DNA of 64,000 bases from Ypsolopha sequella (Eukaryota > Arthropoda > Insecta > Lepidoptera > Ypsolophidae). The notes beneath the pieces were generated by a model that saw only the letters and a list, made by a program, of their open reading frames with translations, did no database searches and was not told the origin of the DNA. Below, piece after piece: positions 42,660 through 53,965 of this stretch. The stretch spans positions 15,599,977-15,663,976 of the forward strand of contig OW203989.1 in NCBI GenBank assembly GCA_934047225.1, in the 5' to 3' direction. Within the stretch, counting starts at the first letter, position 1, and every line of letters begins with the position of its first letter. The translations under genes and the position numbers were made by a program.

Positions 42660-45600
42660 AGCATTCCTACAATCACACGGAGCGCCATCAATAACTCCAT
42701 TCCTACAATCACACTGAGCGCCATCAATAACTCCATTCCTACAATCACACTGAGCGCCATCAATAACTCCATTCCAACAATCACATGGAGCGCCATCAAT
42801 AACTCCATTCCTACAATCACACGGGGCGCCATCAATAACTCCATTCCTACAATCACACTGAACGCCGTCAATAACTCCATTCCTACAATCACACGGAGTG
42901 CCATCAATTACTCCATTCCTACAATCACACTGAACGCCATCAATAACTCCATTCCTACAATCACACTGAACGCCATCAATAACTCCATTCCTACAATCAC
43001 ACGGAGTGCCATCAATAACTCCATTCCTACAATCACACTGAACGCCATCAATAACTCCATTCCTACAATCACACGGAGTGCCATCAATTACTCCATTCCT
43101 ACAATCACACGGAGTGCCATCAATTACTCCATTCCTACAATCACACTGAACGCCATCAATAACTCCATTCCTACAATCACACGGAGTGCCATCAATTACT
43201 CCATTCCTACAATCACACTGAACGCCATCAATAACTCCATTCCTACAATCACACGGAGTGCCATCAATAACTCCATTCCTACAATCACACTGAACGCCAT
43301 TTATAACTCCATTCCTACAATCACACGGAGTGCCATCAATTACTCCATTCCTACAATCACACGGAGTGCCATCAATTACTCCATTCCTAGAATCACACTG
43401 AACGCCATCAATAACTCCATTCCTACAATCACACGGAGTGCCATCAATAACTCCATTCCTACAATCACACTGAACGCCATCAATAACTCCATTCCTACAA
43501 TCACACGGAGTGCCATCAATTACTCCATTCCTACAATCACACGGAGTGCCATCAATTACTCCATTCCTACAGTCACACTGAGCGCCATCAATAACTCCAT
43601 TCCTACAATCACACGGAGTGCCATCAATTACTCCATTCCTACAATCACACTGAACGCCATCAATAACTCCATTCCTACAATCACACGGAGTGCCATCAAT
43701 AACTCCATTCCTACAATCAAACTGAACGCCATCAATAACTCCATTCCTACAATCACACGGAGTGCCATCAATAACTCCATTCCTACAATCACACTGAACG
43801 CCATCAATAACTCCATTCCTACAATCACACGGAGTGCCATCAATTACTCCATTCCTACAATCACACTGAACGCCATCAATAACTCCATTCCTACAATCAC
43901 ACGGAGTGCCATCAATAACTCCATTCCTACAATCACACTGAACGCCATCAATAACTCCATTCCTACAATCACACGGAGCGCCATCAATAACTTCATTACT
44001 ACAATCACACGGAGTGCCATCAATTACTCCATTCCTACAATCACACTGAACGCCATCAATAACTCCATTCCTACAATCACACGGAGTGCCATCAATTACT
44101 CCATTCCTACAATCACACTGAACGCCATCAATAACTCCATTCCTACAATCACACGGAGTGCCATCAATTACTCCATTCCTACAATCACACGGAGTGCCAT
44201 CAATTACTCCATTCCTACAATCACACTGAACGCCATCAATAACTCCATTCCTACAATCACACGGAGTGCCATCAATTACTCCATTCCTACAATCACACTG
44301 AACGCCATCAATAACTCCATTCCTACAATCACACGGAGTGCCATCAATAACTCCATTCCTACAATCACACTGAACGCCATTTATAACTCCATTCCTACAA
44401 TCACACGGAGTGCCATCAATTACTCCATTCCTACAATCACACGGAGTGCCATCAATTACTCCATTCCTACAATCATACTGAACGCCATCAATAACTCCAT
44501 TCCTACAATCACACGGAGTGCCATCAATAACTCCATTCCTACAATCACACTGAACGCCATCAATAACTCCATTCCTACAATCACACGGAGTGCCATCAAT
44601 TACTCCATTCCTACAATCACACGGAGTGCCATCAATTACTCCATTCCTACAATCACACTGAGCGCCATCAATAACTCCATTCCTACAATCACACGGAGTG
44701 CCATCAATTACTCCATTCCTACAATCACACTGAACGCCATCAATAACTCCATTCCTACAATCACACGGAGCGCCATCAATAACTCCATTCCTACAATCAC
44801 ACGGAGTGCCATCAATTACTCCATTCCTACAATCACATGGAGTGCCATCAATAACTCCATTCCTACAATCACACTGAACGCCATCAATAACTCCATTACT
44901 ACAATCACACGGAGCTCCATCAATAACTCCATTCCTACAATCACACGGAACGCCATCAATAACTCCATTACTACAATCACACTGAGCGCCATCAATAACT
45001 CCATTCCTACAATCACACGGAGAGCCATCAATAACTCCATTCCAACAATCACACGGAGCGCCATCAATAACTCCATTCCTACAATCACACTGAGCGCCAT
45101 CGATAACTCCATTCCTACAATCATACGGAGTGCCATCAATTACTCCATTCCTACAATCACACGGAGTGCCATCAATAACTCCATTCCTACAATCACACTG
45201 AACGCCATCAATAACTCCATTACTACAATCACACGGAGCTCCATCAATAACTCCATTACTACAATCACATGGAGCGCCATCAATAACTCCATTCCTACAA
45301 TCACACGGAACGCCATCAATAACTCCATTACTACAATCACACTGAGCGCCATCAATAACTCCATTCCTACAATCACACGGAGAGCCATCAATAACTCCAT
45401 TCCAACAATCACACGGAGCGCCATCAATAACTCCATTCCTACAATCACACTGAGCGCCATCAATAACTCCATTACTACAATCACATGGAGCGCCATCAAT
45501 AACTCCATTCCTACAATCACACGGAACGCCATCAATAACTCCATTACTACAATCACACTGAGCGCCATCAATAACTCCATTTCTACAATCACACTGAGCG

Positions 45601-45722
45601 CCATCAATAACTCCATTCCTACAATCACACGGAGAGCCATCAATAACTCCATTCCTACAATCACACTGAGCGCCATCAATAACTCCATTACTACAATCAC
45701 ACTGAGCGCCATCATAACTCCA
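42660..45722 (-). repeat. 36-bp minisatellite, about 85 copies
   Basis: The unit on the plus strand reads CCATCAATAACTCCATTCCT ACAATCACACGGAGTG (36 bp). Variants alternate at the CGGAGTG/TGAACG and CAATAA/CAATTA positions. The last unit lacks one base (CCATCATAACTCC). On the minus strand 36 bp is 12 codons, so long open frames arise (43628-43843, 44816-45139, 45140-45730) repeating MELLMALSVIVG; I treat these as a by-product, not genes. Confidence 0.95.
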
Positions 45723-45747
45723 TTTCCCAAATGTAGCGTTCCCCTTG

Positions 45748-46092
45748 TTAGCTAGTAAGTATTGTTTTACCGAACAAGAAAGTAATCACGTTTTATAAGA
45801 AAGACGTGTGAACACATCCGACGCGATACCAACTTGTAACAAATGTGCTAAGGGTTCTACTTTTCAGCAGAATTGGGGGCGATGCCGGGTTCCCGATGTA
45901 GATTCTGTAGAGCTAGGCGCTCGGCCAACTTTAAACGTTGTATTTATCTTTCAGATTAAAATTATTTCTATACTGAAACAAGCTGTAAAAGAAATAAAAT
46001 TGCCTCGTATGGTTATTTATTTCGTGTATGTATTTAGGACATCCGCTTCCCGCATTTGGCTGTGCCAATTTGTGTCTACAAAATACGGAAAG
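45748..46092. other. Intergenic, no gene seen
   Basis: The ORF 45808-46143 shows no domain and runs into repeat K; not called. Confidence 0.45.
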
Positions 46093-46492
46093 TCTACGAA
46101 AAAAGAATCGACACTTTTAGAACTTGCATATCTACTTCAGTGAAGAAGGTATTATTTTGATAAAATAGTATATTATTTTTCTAGGTATCGCTTAAACAGA
46201 AAAGCGATTGGCGAAATTCGACTTGGTACAAATATTCATTGAAACTGGTCTTTCTCGACACCAATTCACCTGGTTTTATAATTTGGAATGACTGCAATTA
46301 TATTTTATTAGATGGGTTGTAACAGTATCTAGGACTTAATTAAACGAAATTTTGATAGCAACTTTAGTACATTTTATATTAATAAAAAACCGACTTTTTG
46401 CTTCTTTTCCTAGAAACCATCCCTCTCGCACTGAGGATTTTTTTGCATATGGAGTAAAAGGGCTAAAACTTTTTATATATCGCCTTAATACA
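46093..46492 (+). repeat. Dispersed repeat K, copy 2
   Basis: Aligns directly with 21706-22098. Shared: CATATCTACTTCAGTGAAG-type start, AACAGAAAAGCGATTGG, TATTTTATTAGATGGGTTGT, ACCGACTTTTTGCTTCTTTT, GCATATGGAGTAAAAGGG. Confidence 0.75.
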
Positions 46493-46791
46493 AAAAACTA
46501 AACTTCTTCATATTGTAATCTTTTACAAAGGTGTCAACGTGTTTTGGACAGTAACTAAGAGATTTACGAGTGCAGATATTCTCGTTAAACTAAACGAACG
46601 ACTCTAGGAAAGCTGTTATAAATAAAGCGGGGAATTTGTTTAACAAAACAAAGCACTGTCGCAGCAAAAAGGTTGACAAGTTAGCGCTGGAAATTGTACA
46701 ACTTTGCTAAACTAATGCTAACGATGTTTTGGACATTACTTATGTTCTGCTATTGTGTGCCTACATAGCCTAGTTCGCCTGTTACAAAAAT
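46493..46791. other. Intergenic, no gene seen
   Basis: Nothing assignable. Confidence 0.5.
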
Positions 46792-46799
46792 AGATGGAT

Positions 46800-47032
46800 C
46801 ATGGGCGTAGCCGGGGAGGGTTTTGGGGGTTCAAACCCCCCCTGAAAAGTTCAAAATATTACAACCCTTCCCCTGCTTTGACTTTTTCCAAGTCAGGTGC
46901 CACTTCTGCTAGCAGCTGCTAGAATTATAGAGAATCAAATCAACCTTCTGATTTTTTCAGAAAAATAAATGCCCTTTTTTGTCATTTTTTTTAACTCCCC
47001 CCCCCCCCAAAACCTGGCTGGCTACGCCCATT
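46800..47032. mobile_element. hAT-type MITE, 233 bp, 8-bp duplication
   Basis: Ends CATGGGCGTAGCCGGG and CTGGCTGGCTACGCCCATT are inverted. AGATGGAT flanks both sides (46792-46799 and 47033-47040). G-rich and C-rich subterminal runs also pair. An 8-bp duplication is the hAT signature. Confidence 0.85.
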
Positions 47033-47040
47033 AGATGGAT

Positions 47041-47419
47041 CTACTATCTTATTTTTATTTACTGCTCTTGAGTACAATGTCCCAAAGCTAATGTGCATCC
47101 TAATAATAATTAATAATATTTAGAGTATCCAAAGCGATGGATTTCGCTACAAAACTTGTAATCTTTTTCTATTTAGTGTTTTTATGTCAAAACTATCCAA
47201 TAAAATATAATTTAGATTTAATTACATCAAAATCTGTGACGAGACCCTTGACCAAATTCTAAATAGGGTAGATTTCATAAACTGTCTAATCTTAGGCGAT
47301 ATGCGAAAAAAATACTCGTGTTTCTTTTCTGTGTATTTCATGAAATACACGAAAAATTATAATCAGTTTCTGGTATATGCATTTTGACTATATAATCTAG
47401 GGTTTTGAAATTGGGAAAC
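47041..47419. other. Intergenic, no gene seen
   Basis: Small hairpin TTTCATGAAATACACG near 47337. No gene. Confidence 0.45.
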
Positions 47420-47715
47420 ATGTTTGGATAAATTTTCCTCGATAGAAATAATTGTTGAAATGAGGTCTTCAAACACACTTTTTCTGCTCGTTTGATGAAT
47501 AGGAACCATATACAGAACTCAAACGTATTTTATCAGGTGTGTTTTAACAATATCTAGATATTTGACATTTGAAATTTTGCTAGCTATTTTAGTTTTTTTA
47601 ATAAAAATAAAAAAACAACTATTTTCTCTTTTGCCCTGAATCCGCCCCTCTCGCACTGCGCGATTTTTCGCTTGGAGTAACAGTGTCAAAAATAAAATTT
47701 GCGTAGCCTCAATAA
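47420..47715 (+). repeat. Dispersed repeat K, copy 3 (most diverged)
   Basis: Retains the order CTCGATAGAAATAATTG, TATTTTATCAGGTGTGTTTT, CAATATCTAG, AATCCGCCCCTCTCGCACTG and GGAGTAACAG, matching the other two copies with many changes. Confidence 0.6.
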
Positions 47716-47754
47716 TGGAATAAAAATCTCACAGACAGTATGATTTAACTTGAT

Positions 47755-48005
47755 CAGCGGGCCTACATGTATCTTTAAATCGGTTACCAACTCGGTGGCT
47801 ATCATCAAAAATACAGATAAAACTAAACTTTCAACATTTCCTTCAGTGGGTATTGAACTTGTTTTGAACTATTTACGAACTGTGACGTCACTTAAAGTGC
47901 GAGCATAACCAGAAAATTGGAATTTGATAGTATATCAGAGATCTATGTCTTTGATGATAGACACGCAGTTGGTAATCGATTCAAAGATACATAATAGGTT
48001 CGCTG
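47755..48005. mobile_element. MITE family R, copy 1
   Basis: Left CAGCGGGCCTACATGTATCT and right complement CAGCGAACCTATTATGTATC pair over about 60 bp, including GGCTATCATCAAAAATACAG/CTTTGATGATAGACACG. A second copy is at 49439-49675. Confidence 0.82.
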
Positions 48006-48614
48006 GTTTTTAACTAATACACCTACCTTATGAAAATTTTGTAATTTTTATGCATTTTTTATAAAGATGCAACACTTCTACACTCATCGGTAATATAAAT
48101 ACCTAAATGAAATTATGAAATAATGAACTTTATTTTCAGAACTAAGGATACCACATATTCTATTCATAATATAAACATTTTTCTCACGTCAATATTTTCT
48201 CATTGTCTATACAATCACTTTAAGCGCTTGGACAGAAGGTGCAGTTTCCCACCGATCGGGCGATATTTTTCCTGATCTTCTTTTGTTACCCGTCCATGAA
48301 AACCATTCTCTCTTTCAATCTCGCGCATTTTTCATTGTTTTCTTTTTTGCGCCTAACGAATCGAATGTTTTCAATGTTTCCGTTCATTTATACTTTGCCC
48401 GTCTGGATTGCTGAAATTGCTGAGTTGCTATGCAATTCAAAAGCTCTGAATAGCTTTCATTCTTTGAGCGAACTCATCGATATCGAAGGTAAATACCAGC
48501 ACTTTCTAAATGAAAATATCTGAATATTAAAGGAGGCTTCTTTCAGTGGAACGAAATAATTTTCATATCTCAAAAGATTATGATTCAATAGCCAATTACT
48601 TTTAAATACAAATA
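48006..48614. other. Intergenic, no gene seen
   Basis: The 94-residue ORF at 48239-48523 has no recognised domain and was not called. Confidence 0.45.
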
Positions 48615-48970
48615 GAAATCGTCACGCTGGGCAGGTGGGTTGGTGAGCGTGGTGCCGGAACCCTCGCACCAGTGACGCCGCTGCCCGTCACCAGTCTGTT
48701 CCATATAAGGCCCGGCTATTAGGGATGGATATACCGCCATCCATCCGTCCCAGGCATGGTGGGCCTCCTGGTGTTTTGCCTGTGAGGTGTCCTCTTACTC
48801 TCCCCCGAATTACTGCAAGGGGGTCTTCAAGTAAGATGGTGGTACCTCCACAGTCGAGCCTCCAAGTAAAATGGTGGTACCTCCGCAGTCGAGTCAATGT
48901 CCTAACTCCTACGGTAAATACCGTAGATCGAATGATCCCGCTACCTCCATGATCGAGCACTTGAGCCACT
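48615..48970 (-). mobile_element. GC-rich tRNA-derived SINE-like element
   Basis: Read on the minus strand it begins with GGTCTAGTGGCTCAAGTGCT, ATCATGGAGGTAGCGGG and a degenerate B box ATCATTCGATC, like a tRNA-derived head. It continues through GAGGTACCACCATTTTACTT repeats to the body GTGACGGGCAGCGGCGTCAC. It is far more GC-rich than its surroundings. The ORF at 48688-49047 is a by-product. Confidence 0.55.
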
Positions 48971-49438
48971 AGACCCCAGAAGGGGTACTTTAAAACTAAC
49001 TTCAAAATTGCTAATTTCCACAAGGTTAATCTCTCGAGGAACATCAAATTTTGATATCAACATAATATATGGGTGAGTAGTTATTACAGTATTAAAATTA
49101 GAACGGAACTACGAAGAGACGAATTCCCTAAAAGTTCTCTTAATTGTTACAAATACCAATATAGACTACGGGCGCTCAGTGGGTAACCATATGTATCGAC
49201 TAACAAGATGTGACCAATTCGTAGTTGTGTAGAAACAAAAACTACACCAAAATAAATAGGGTTAGCTAAGAGCAACTTGGAGCATTTTGTTTTTGCTGAC
49301 TGTACAAAATGCTCGAGGTTGCGCTCAGTCAACCCGTTTACTTTGATGTAGTCCGCTGTCCCATCTTGTTACTAAATACATAAGGTTACCGACTGTATGC
49401 TTCTAGTTCAGTACTGCTACGTCATAAACATAAGGGAC
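48971..49438. other. Intergenic, no gene seen
   Basis: GCATTTTGTTTTTGCTGACT and CAAAATGC near 49280-49315 form a small hairpin. No gene. Confidence 0.45.
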
Positions 49439-49675
49439 CAGCGGGCCTATTATGTATCTCTAGTTGCCTTCTGTACGGGATGCCTATCATCAAAAACATA
49501 GATATACCATCGAATTCCGATTTCCCAAGGATATGTTCGCACTTGAAGTGACGACACAGTTCGTTAATAGTTCAATACCCACTAAAGGCAATTTTGAAAT
49601 TTCAGTTTTTATCTATGTTTTTGATGATAGGCACCTAGTACAGTCGGCAACTAAAGATACAGAATAGGGGGGCTG
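49439..49675. mobile_element. MITE family R, copy 2
   Basis: Left CAGCGGGCCTATTATGTATC, right ACTAAAGATACAGAATAGG ending GGCTG; TGCCTATCATCAAAAACATA is inverted as TATGTTTTTGATGATAGGCA. Aligns with 47755-48005. Confidence 0.82.
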
Positions 49676-49763
49676 TATTCTATATTAGGTGCTACGGCGG
49701 CAGCGTAGCAAACTATCAATTTCCTTGCACATCTCGTAGCTTTGCTGCTACATTTGGTTAAGA

Positions 49764-50393
49764 GTCCGGCAGAGGATACTCATAGTTCATACAAATGGAA
49801 TACCAAAATCATTTGTAAATTATACATATTCTAAGGGTAACGAGTATTAACTCCGATTGGGTTACAGAACGTCTAGGTTCCCAAATGTCTATTTGATATG
49901 AACACTGATTTAAAAACGAAATATAAAGAATTTCTAATTTCCATAGAAAACTGTTTTTCTCTTATTTCATGTTTAAATCAGTGTTCTTATAAAAGAGATA
50001 TTTGAAAACCTAGATATTCCTATCGAAATAAAAACACATTAGCTTAAGAGTACCTACCTATCAGTGGCGTGCACAGAACTTTTTTCCGGAAAAGCAATCA
50101 GAAGGTCAAGTACAACAATAAAAAATATATGAAAAAATTCAAATAACAATTTGAAAAAAAAAAAGGTTGTATGAAAATGTTCACTCTAGGGTAGGCAATG
50201 CCTACCCTGGCGTCATAGAAACTTTTTTTTTCAAAGTGTTATTTAAATGTTTTCATATTTTTTTTATTGTCGTACTTGACCTTCTGGTTGCTTTTCCGGA
50301 AAAAAGTTCTGTGCACGCTACTGCTACCTATTTATAATTTACAAATGATTTTGGTTTTCCGTTTGTATGAACTATATGCATCCTCCGCCGGAC
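49764..50393. mobile_element. Foldback element with a nested hAT MITE
   Basis: GTCCGGCAGAGGATACTCAT...AAATCATTTGTAAAT at the left is inverted as ATTTACAAATGATTTTGGTT...CCGCCGGAC at the right. An internal hairpin lies at about 49878-50025 (CTAGGTTCCCAAATGTCTAT against ATATTTGAAAACCTAG). The hAT element at 50062-50323 splits the right half, so the foldback is older. Confidence 0.78.
50062..50323. mobile_element. hAT-type MITE, 262 bp, perfect 8-bp duplication
   Basis: Ends CAGTGGCGTGCACAGAACTT and AGTTCTGTGCACGCTACTG are inverted. CTACCTAT flanks both sides (50054-50061 and 50324-50331). The two arms pair over about 110 bp, with the central GGGTAGGCAATGCCTACCC palindrome. Confidence 0.92.
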
Positions 50394-50759
50394 TGTTGTT
50401 GTAATGGTGAATAATTAGTAAATAATTAGTGGCAGCCATTTTTCCTGAATTATTTAACGGCTAGTTGAAATAATTTGAAATTTAAAAAATGGTTAATAAC
50501 TACTCATAACGCATAACATAGTATAACCTTGTTGCCAAATGTTGTTCAACGCACGCATTAGTATTGAAATTATCAGTTTATTGTGATTTTAAATGATCTT
50601 TCTTTTTAAAAAAAATGTGAAATGTCATATATTTCCTCCAGTGATTATTAAACGCTTTACAATTCACTCATAAGTCACTTTGACGTCACATGACCCCTTT
50701 ATGGACAACAACCATGTCAATGAGTGACCGTGGCTTCATATAATAATAAGTAAAGCACT
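50394..50759. other. Intergenic, no gene seen
   Basis: Nothing assignable. Confidence 0.5.
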
Positions 50760-51262
50760 GCTTCTCCGTACTCCAGAACATTCTACTCAAATGTATTCGA
50801 ATTCCTTTACTGTGTCAGCAATTCGACTTTGGAATAATCTTCCACTTCATATACGCGAGGCTACATCGGTGACTACTTTTAAAAACAGGGTATATCAACA
50901 TTACCTTGATCTACAAAATAAACAAATGGGTCAACTCTAAATACCGTGTTTAAGGTTATAATCTTTGTTTAACCTCTCGTAAATACTATTTGTGTTTATA
51001 TATTCATATGTATCAGTGTATGTATTATTAGGATATAGAGGAAGTATATGTAATTGATTATAAGTTACCTATTTATGTATTTAACCTATATAATAATTTT
51101 AGTTAAGATTAATACTAGTCATAATACTTTTTCCTCATCGAAGCACTACCCTTGACAAGTTCTACATCGCCGAAGGTTAGCTGGAAGAAAATGCTAATTA
51201 GCATTAAACTCGCCTATGTACATGTTTTTATTTGTGCAATAAAGAATTTTTAATAATAATAG
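50760..51262 (+). pseudogene. LINE 3' end: last RT-protein residues and 3' UTR
   Basis: One frame reads LLLRTPEHSTQMYSNSFTVS, AIRLWNNLPLHIREA and TFKNRVYQHYL before a stop at about 50938. The SFxxxAxxLWNxLPxxIR...FKxxL pattern ends the ORF2 protein of CR1/L2/Jockey-type LINEs. The following 320 bp, with TTAGCTGGAAGAAAATGCTA, CTCGCCTATGTACATG and a TAATAATAAT tail, is the 3' UTR. 5'-truncated and non-functional; it presumably arrived by truncated reverse transcription. Confidence 0.75.
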
Positions 51263-52619
51263 TTCTTTTGAGTAGCAAAACACCATTTTTGTATTTGATT
51301 TGAACAAAGCTGCCATAATAAAAAATAAATTACACAACAAAAGTTTTTATATGACATGGGTTTCATTACTGTCGAAGACTTTTCAAATTTGGTGTAGAGT
51401 TCATACAAAGTATCCATGTCCTTTAAAAATAGAAAGTTTAAAAAGTTTTTGTGAAAGCTTCATCTCTAAGGACGCGTCGATCAATCCGACGTAGATTATG
51501 TAGTAAATTCGTATCCGTCCTAACTTCAGGGTTTGTTTGGAGAACTTCTCATCCGGGAACATTTGGAATGGGTATCCTAGAGATACTATACAAGGTCACT
51601 TCACGTGCAGAAATATTATTATATAATTTTAGTACATTTTCAAATACATGACAATCACAGTTTGTGCTTTGAAAGGAATGATTGTTTACAAGTATTGTCT
51701 CTATATTTTTAAAGCAAGTAGTAATAACAATAAATCATCTGTTATTTTACTTTTTATTTCTATTAACAATTAAAAAATGCCCAATTAAGAAAATTCAATA
51801 AAGGTTTTGATCTAGTGTCATAAGATGAGCACTGACCACCAGTTACCAATAATGTGGCGGTAAAAGTGACACGTTTCTTATAAATCAGTTTAGTCCAGTG
51901 ACAGAATTAGAGATACAATATAGTATTTTGTACAACTGGAACATACTGTGAGACATTGAGATACGAGGGCTTGTTTATAAAATGAAAAAAGTGAGTTTCG
52001 TTATAGTTTTGTACGAGTGTCCCAATGTCTAATTATTAAGTTTAGTTGCACACATTACTTTTTCTTTTTTGAAAATGAAAATGATAATATTTATTGATAC
52101 CACCTACATGAACAAAACATGAGGCTATATAACATACACAATACAAAAAACTTTATAAAAGAAAACCTTAGTTACTTTTCGATGACATTGTTACTTAGCA
52201 CTAATGAGATGGCTACTGATGCCTAATATAGTAAAAACCGTAATATAGGCATCAGTGCTTCTCCCGTTGTTCAGAATAAAACAAGCACTTAGTGTAATGT
52301 TCAGTTGCGTGCCGTTGAAGTATGTTTATAAAAAGATAGTATGAATATGAACAATCAACACAGAATTCGTTTTGACATTATCAGTAGGAACTAATTGACA
52401 AAACGACTTTTACATTTTGTTTATCTTAGCATCAATAAATTAAATTTTTTAAACGATAATATGCAATGACTATTAATTTTAGAAATGAAAATTTTAAAAA
52501 AAGAATACATGCAATACAACATAGTTATGGATGTTCTCTCATAAAGACAAATTATGTTTGTTTTTTAACAATTTGTATACCAGTTAAAGTTAAAAATTGG
52601 CATCGAAAAGCTTTGCCGT
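51263..52619. other. Intergenic, no gene seen
   Basis: Short ORFs (51300-51651) lack domains. ATAATATTTATTGATACCAC near 52090 could be a minus-strand LINE tail. GGCATCAGT repeated in inverse near 52215-52255 forms a small hairpin. Confidence 0.4.
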
Positions 52620-52931
52620 AAGTCTTTTATCTACGAACATCAAAAATACCGTCTTTATTTATAATATTTTCAACTAACAATGTCACGAAAAATGAGAAGG
52701 ACACTCGTCCATGAACCTCGGGTGCGAAGTCAGGTAATGCTGCCTTGAAGGCCAATCAGGATAAAGGAGGCGTGGCTTAAGAAATAAGGTTGGGACTTAT
52801 TTCTCGTCTCTCTAGCGGTGTTATTATAAACTGGGCCAATCGCAGCGCAGAATACCGGTGTTAAAATGTAACAATGGTACTTATAAATCTGCTTTTGAGG
52901 TTGCAATTATCTTATGGGAGTAGATAAAATT
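52620..52931. repeat. Dispersed repeat J, copy 2 (inverted relative to copy 1)
   Basis: Reverse complement of about 20340-20660; for example AGCGGTGTTATTATAAACTG and TATGGGAGTAGATAAAATT. It abuts the large foldback that begins at 52932. Confidence 0.75.
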
Positions 52932-53965
52932 TATTTTCAATGCAAGTGTTCGTAAAGGCCCGCTTTTTATGCATCAAAACCGAACAGAAAGTCGATTATT
53001 TTGCCCTAGGGCTTTATTTTTTTTTTATTATTATTTACAATGGTTGGCTAACCTGCAGCCTTTCCTGTGTACCATAAATGTTATACTTTTTTTTTCGCTG
53101 TTTAACGGCTCTGGATACAGTCCTTTTAAACCAATCAGAATTTACAGATCACAAGATTATATTTGTTTTATTTCCTCACACTATGCATTGAAAAACGTAG
53201 TATGATAGACGGGCGTAAGAGCAATAAATTACTCGGTTACGTTTAAAACACTCGCTACGCTCGTGTTAAATCATCCTCGTAATTTATTCCTTTTCGCCCT
53301 TGTAGCATAAACTACTATTATAATTTATAATAAATCCCTACTTGGGATTATCGGCACTTTGTGAAAAGCATGGCCATCTCAATAAAAACACTTGTAAAAA
53401 ATTAAGGTTATTAACATGTCTTCTATTAATTTATTATTAACTTATTTTAACGGGTCACACGCGAATAAAATATAATTAACCTTACCTTATCACGTTTCAC
53501 GTTACGTGTCGCAAGAAGATTGAACGTAAAATGAAACCGCTACGAAAGCCAGGTACACCTTTAAAAAGTTAATAGTAGTTTATGCTACAAGGGCGAAAAG
53601 GAATAAATCACGAGGACGATTTAAAACACGAGCGTAGCGAGTGTTTTAAACGTAACCGAGTAATGTATTGCTCTTACGCCCGTGTATCATACTGCGTTTT
53701 TCAATGCATAGTGTGAGGAAATAAAACAAATATAATCTTGTGAACTTTAAATTGTGATTGGTTTAAAAGGAATGTATCCAGAGCCATTAAACAGTGAGGA
53801 AAAAAAGTGTAACAATTATGGTACACAGGAAAGGTTGCAGGTTAGGAAACTTCTCGTAAATAAATTAAAAAATAAATAAATAAAGCCCTAGGGCAAAATA
53901 ATCGACTTTCTATTCGGTTTTGATGCCTACAAAGTGGGCCTTTACGAGCACTTGCATTGAAAATA
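52932..53965. repeat. Large foldback element T, ~1.03 kb, arms ~390 bp
   Basis: Left arm 52932-53320, right arm 53571-53965, loop ~250 bp. Arm landmarks: TATTTTCAATGCAAGTG, AAGTCGATTATTTTGCCCTA, CACTCGCTACGCTCGTGTT and GTAGCATAAACTACTATT with their complements. A few indels (a T tract against a TAAA tract) separate the arms. No coding capacity; the ORF 52969-53205 is incidental. Confidence 0.9.

Larger units (their letters stand above)
42167..45747. mobile_element. PIF/Harbinger-like TIR element carrying a minisatellite
   Basis: Left end CAAGGGGAACTACACATTTG and right end complement CAAGGGGAACGCTACATTTG are inverted, both flanked by TTA (42164-42166 and 45748-45750). A 3-bp TWA duplication is the hallmark of PIF/Harbinger. 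The inverted similarity continues inward through GGCGCTCCGTGTGATTGTAG and TTCATGGGTTTA/TAACCCATGAA to about 42250 on the left and 42620-42680 on the right, so the ancestral element was about 0.5-0.6 kb. The remaining ~3 kb is tandem expansion of a unit inside the right terminal repeat. No transposase. Confidence 0.85.

Noticed and set aside
42660..45722. Possible CRISPR array
   Set aside because: Units are contiguous tandem copies without unique spacers, lie inside a TIR element, and the genome is eukaryotic.
45140..45730. 196-codon minus-strand ORF with a 12-residue repeat
   Set aside because: It is produced by a 36-bp minisatellite whose length is a multiple of three; no domain, and the frame is open wherever no stop variant occurs.
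45808..46143. 111-codon ORF with CNKC near its start
   Set aside because: The Cys pair is isolated, no zinc-finger pattern follows, and the second half runs into repeat K.
48239..48523. 94-codon ORF with hydrophobic stretches
   Set aside because: No recognisable family, and the hydrophobicity follows from T-rich DNA.
48688..49047. 119-codon minus-strand ORF
   Set aside because: It lies within a GC-rich SINE-like repeat; no protein feature.
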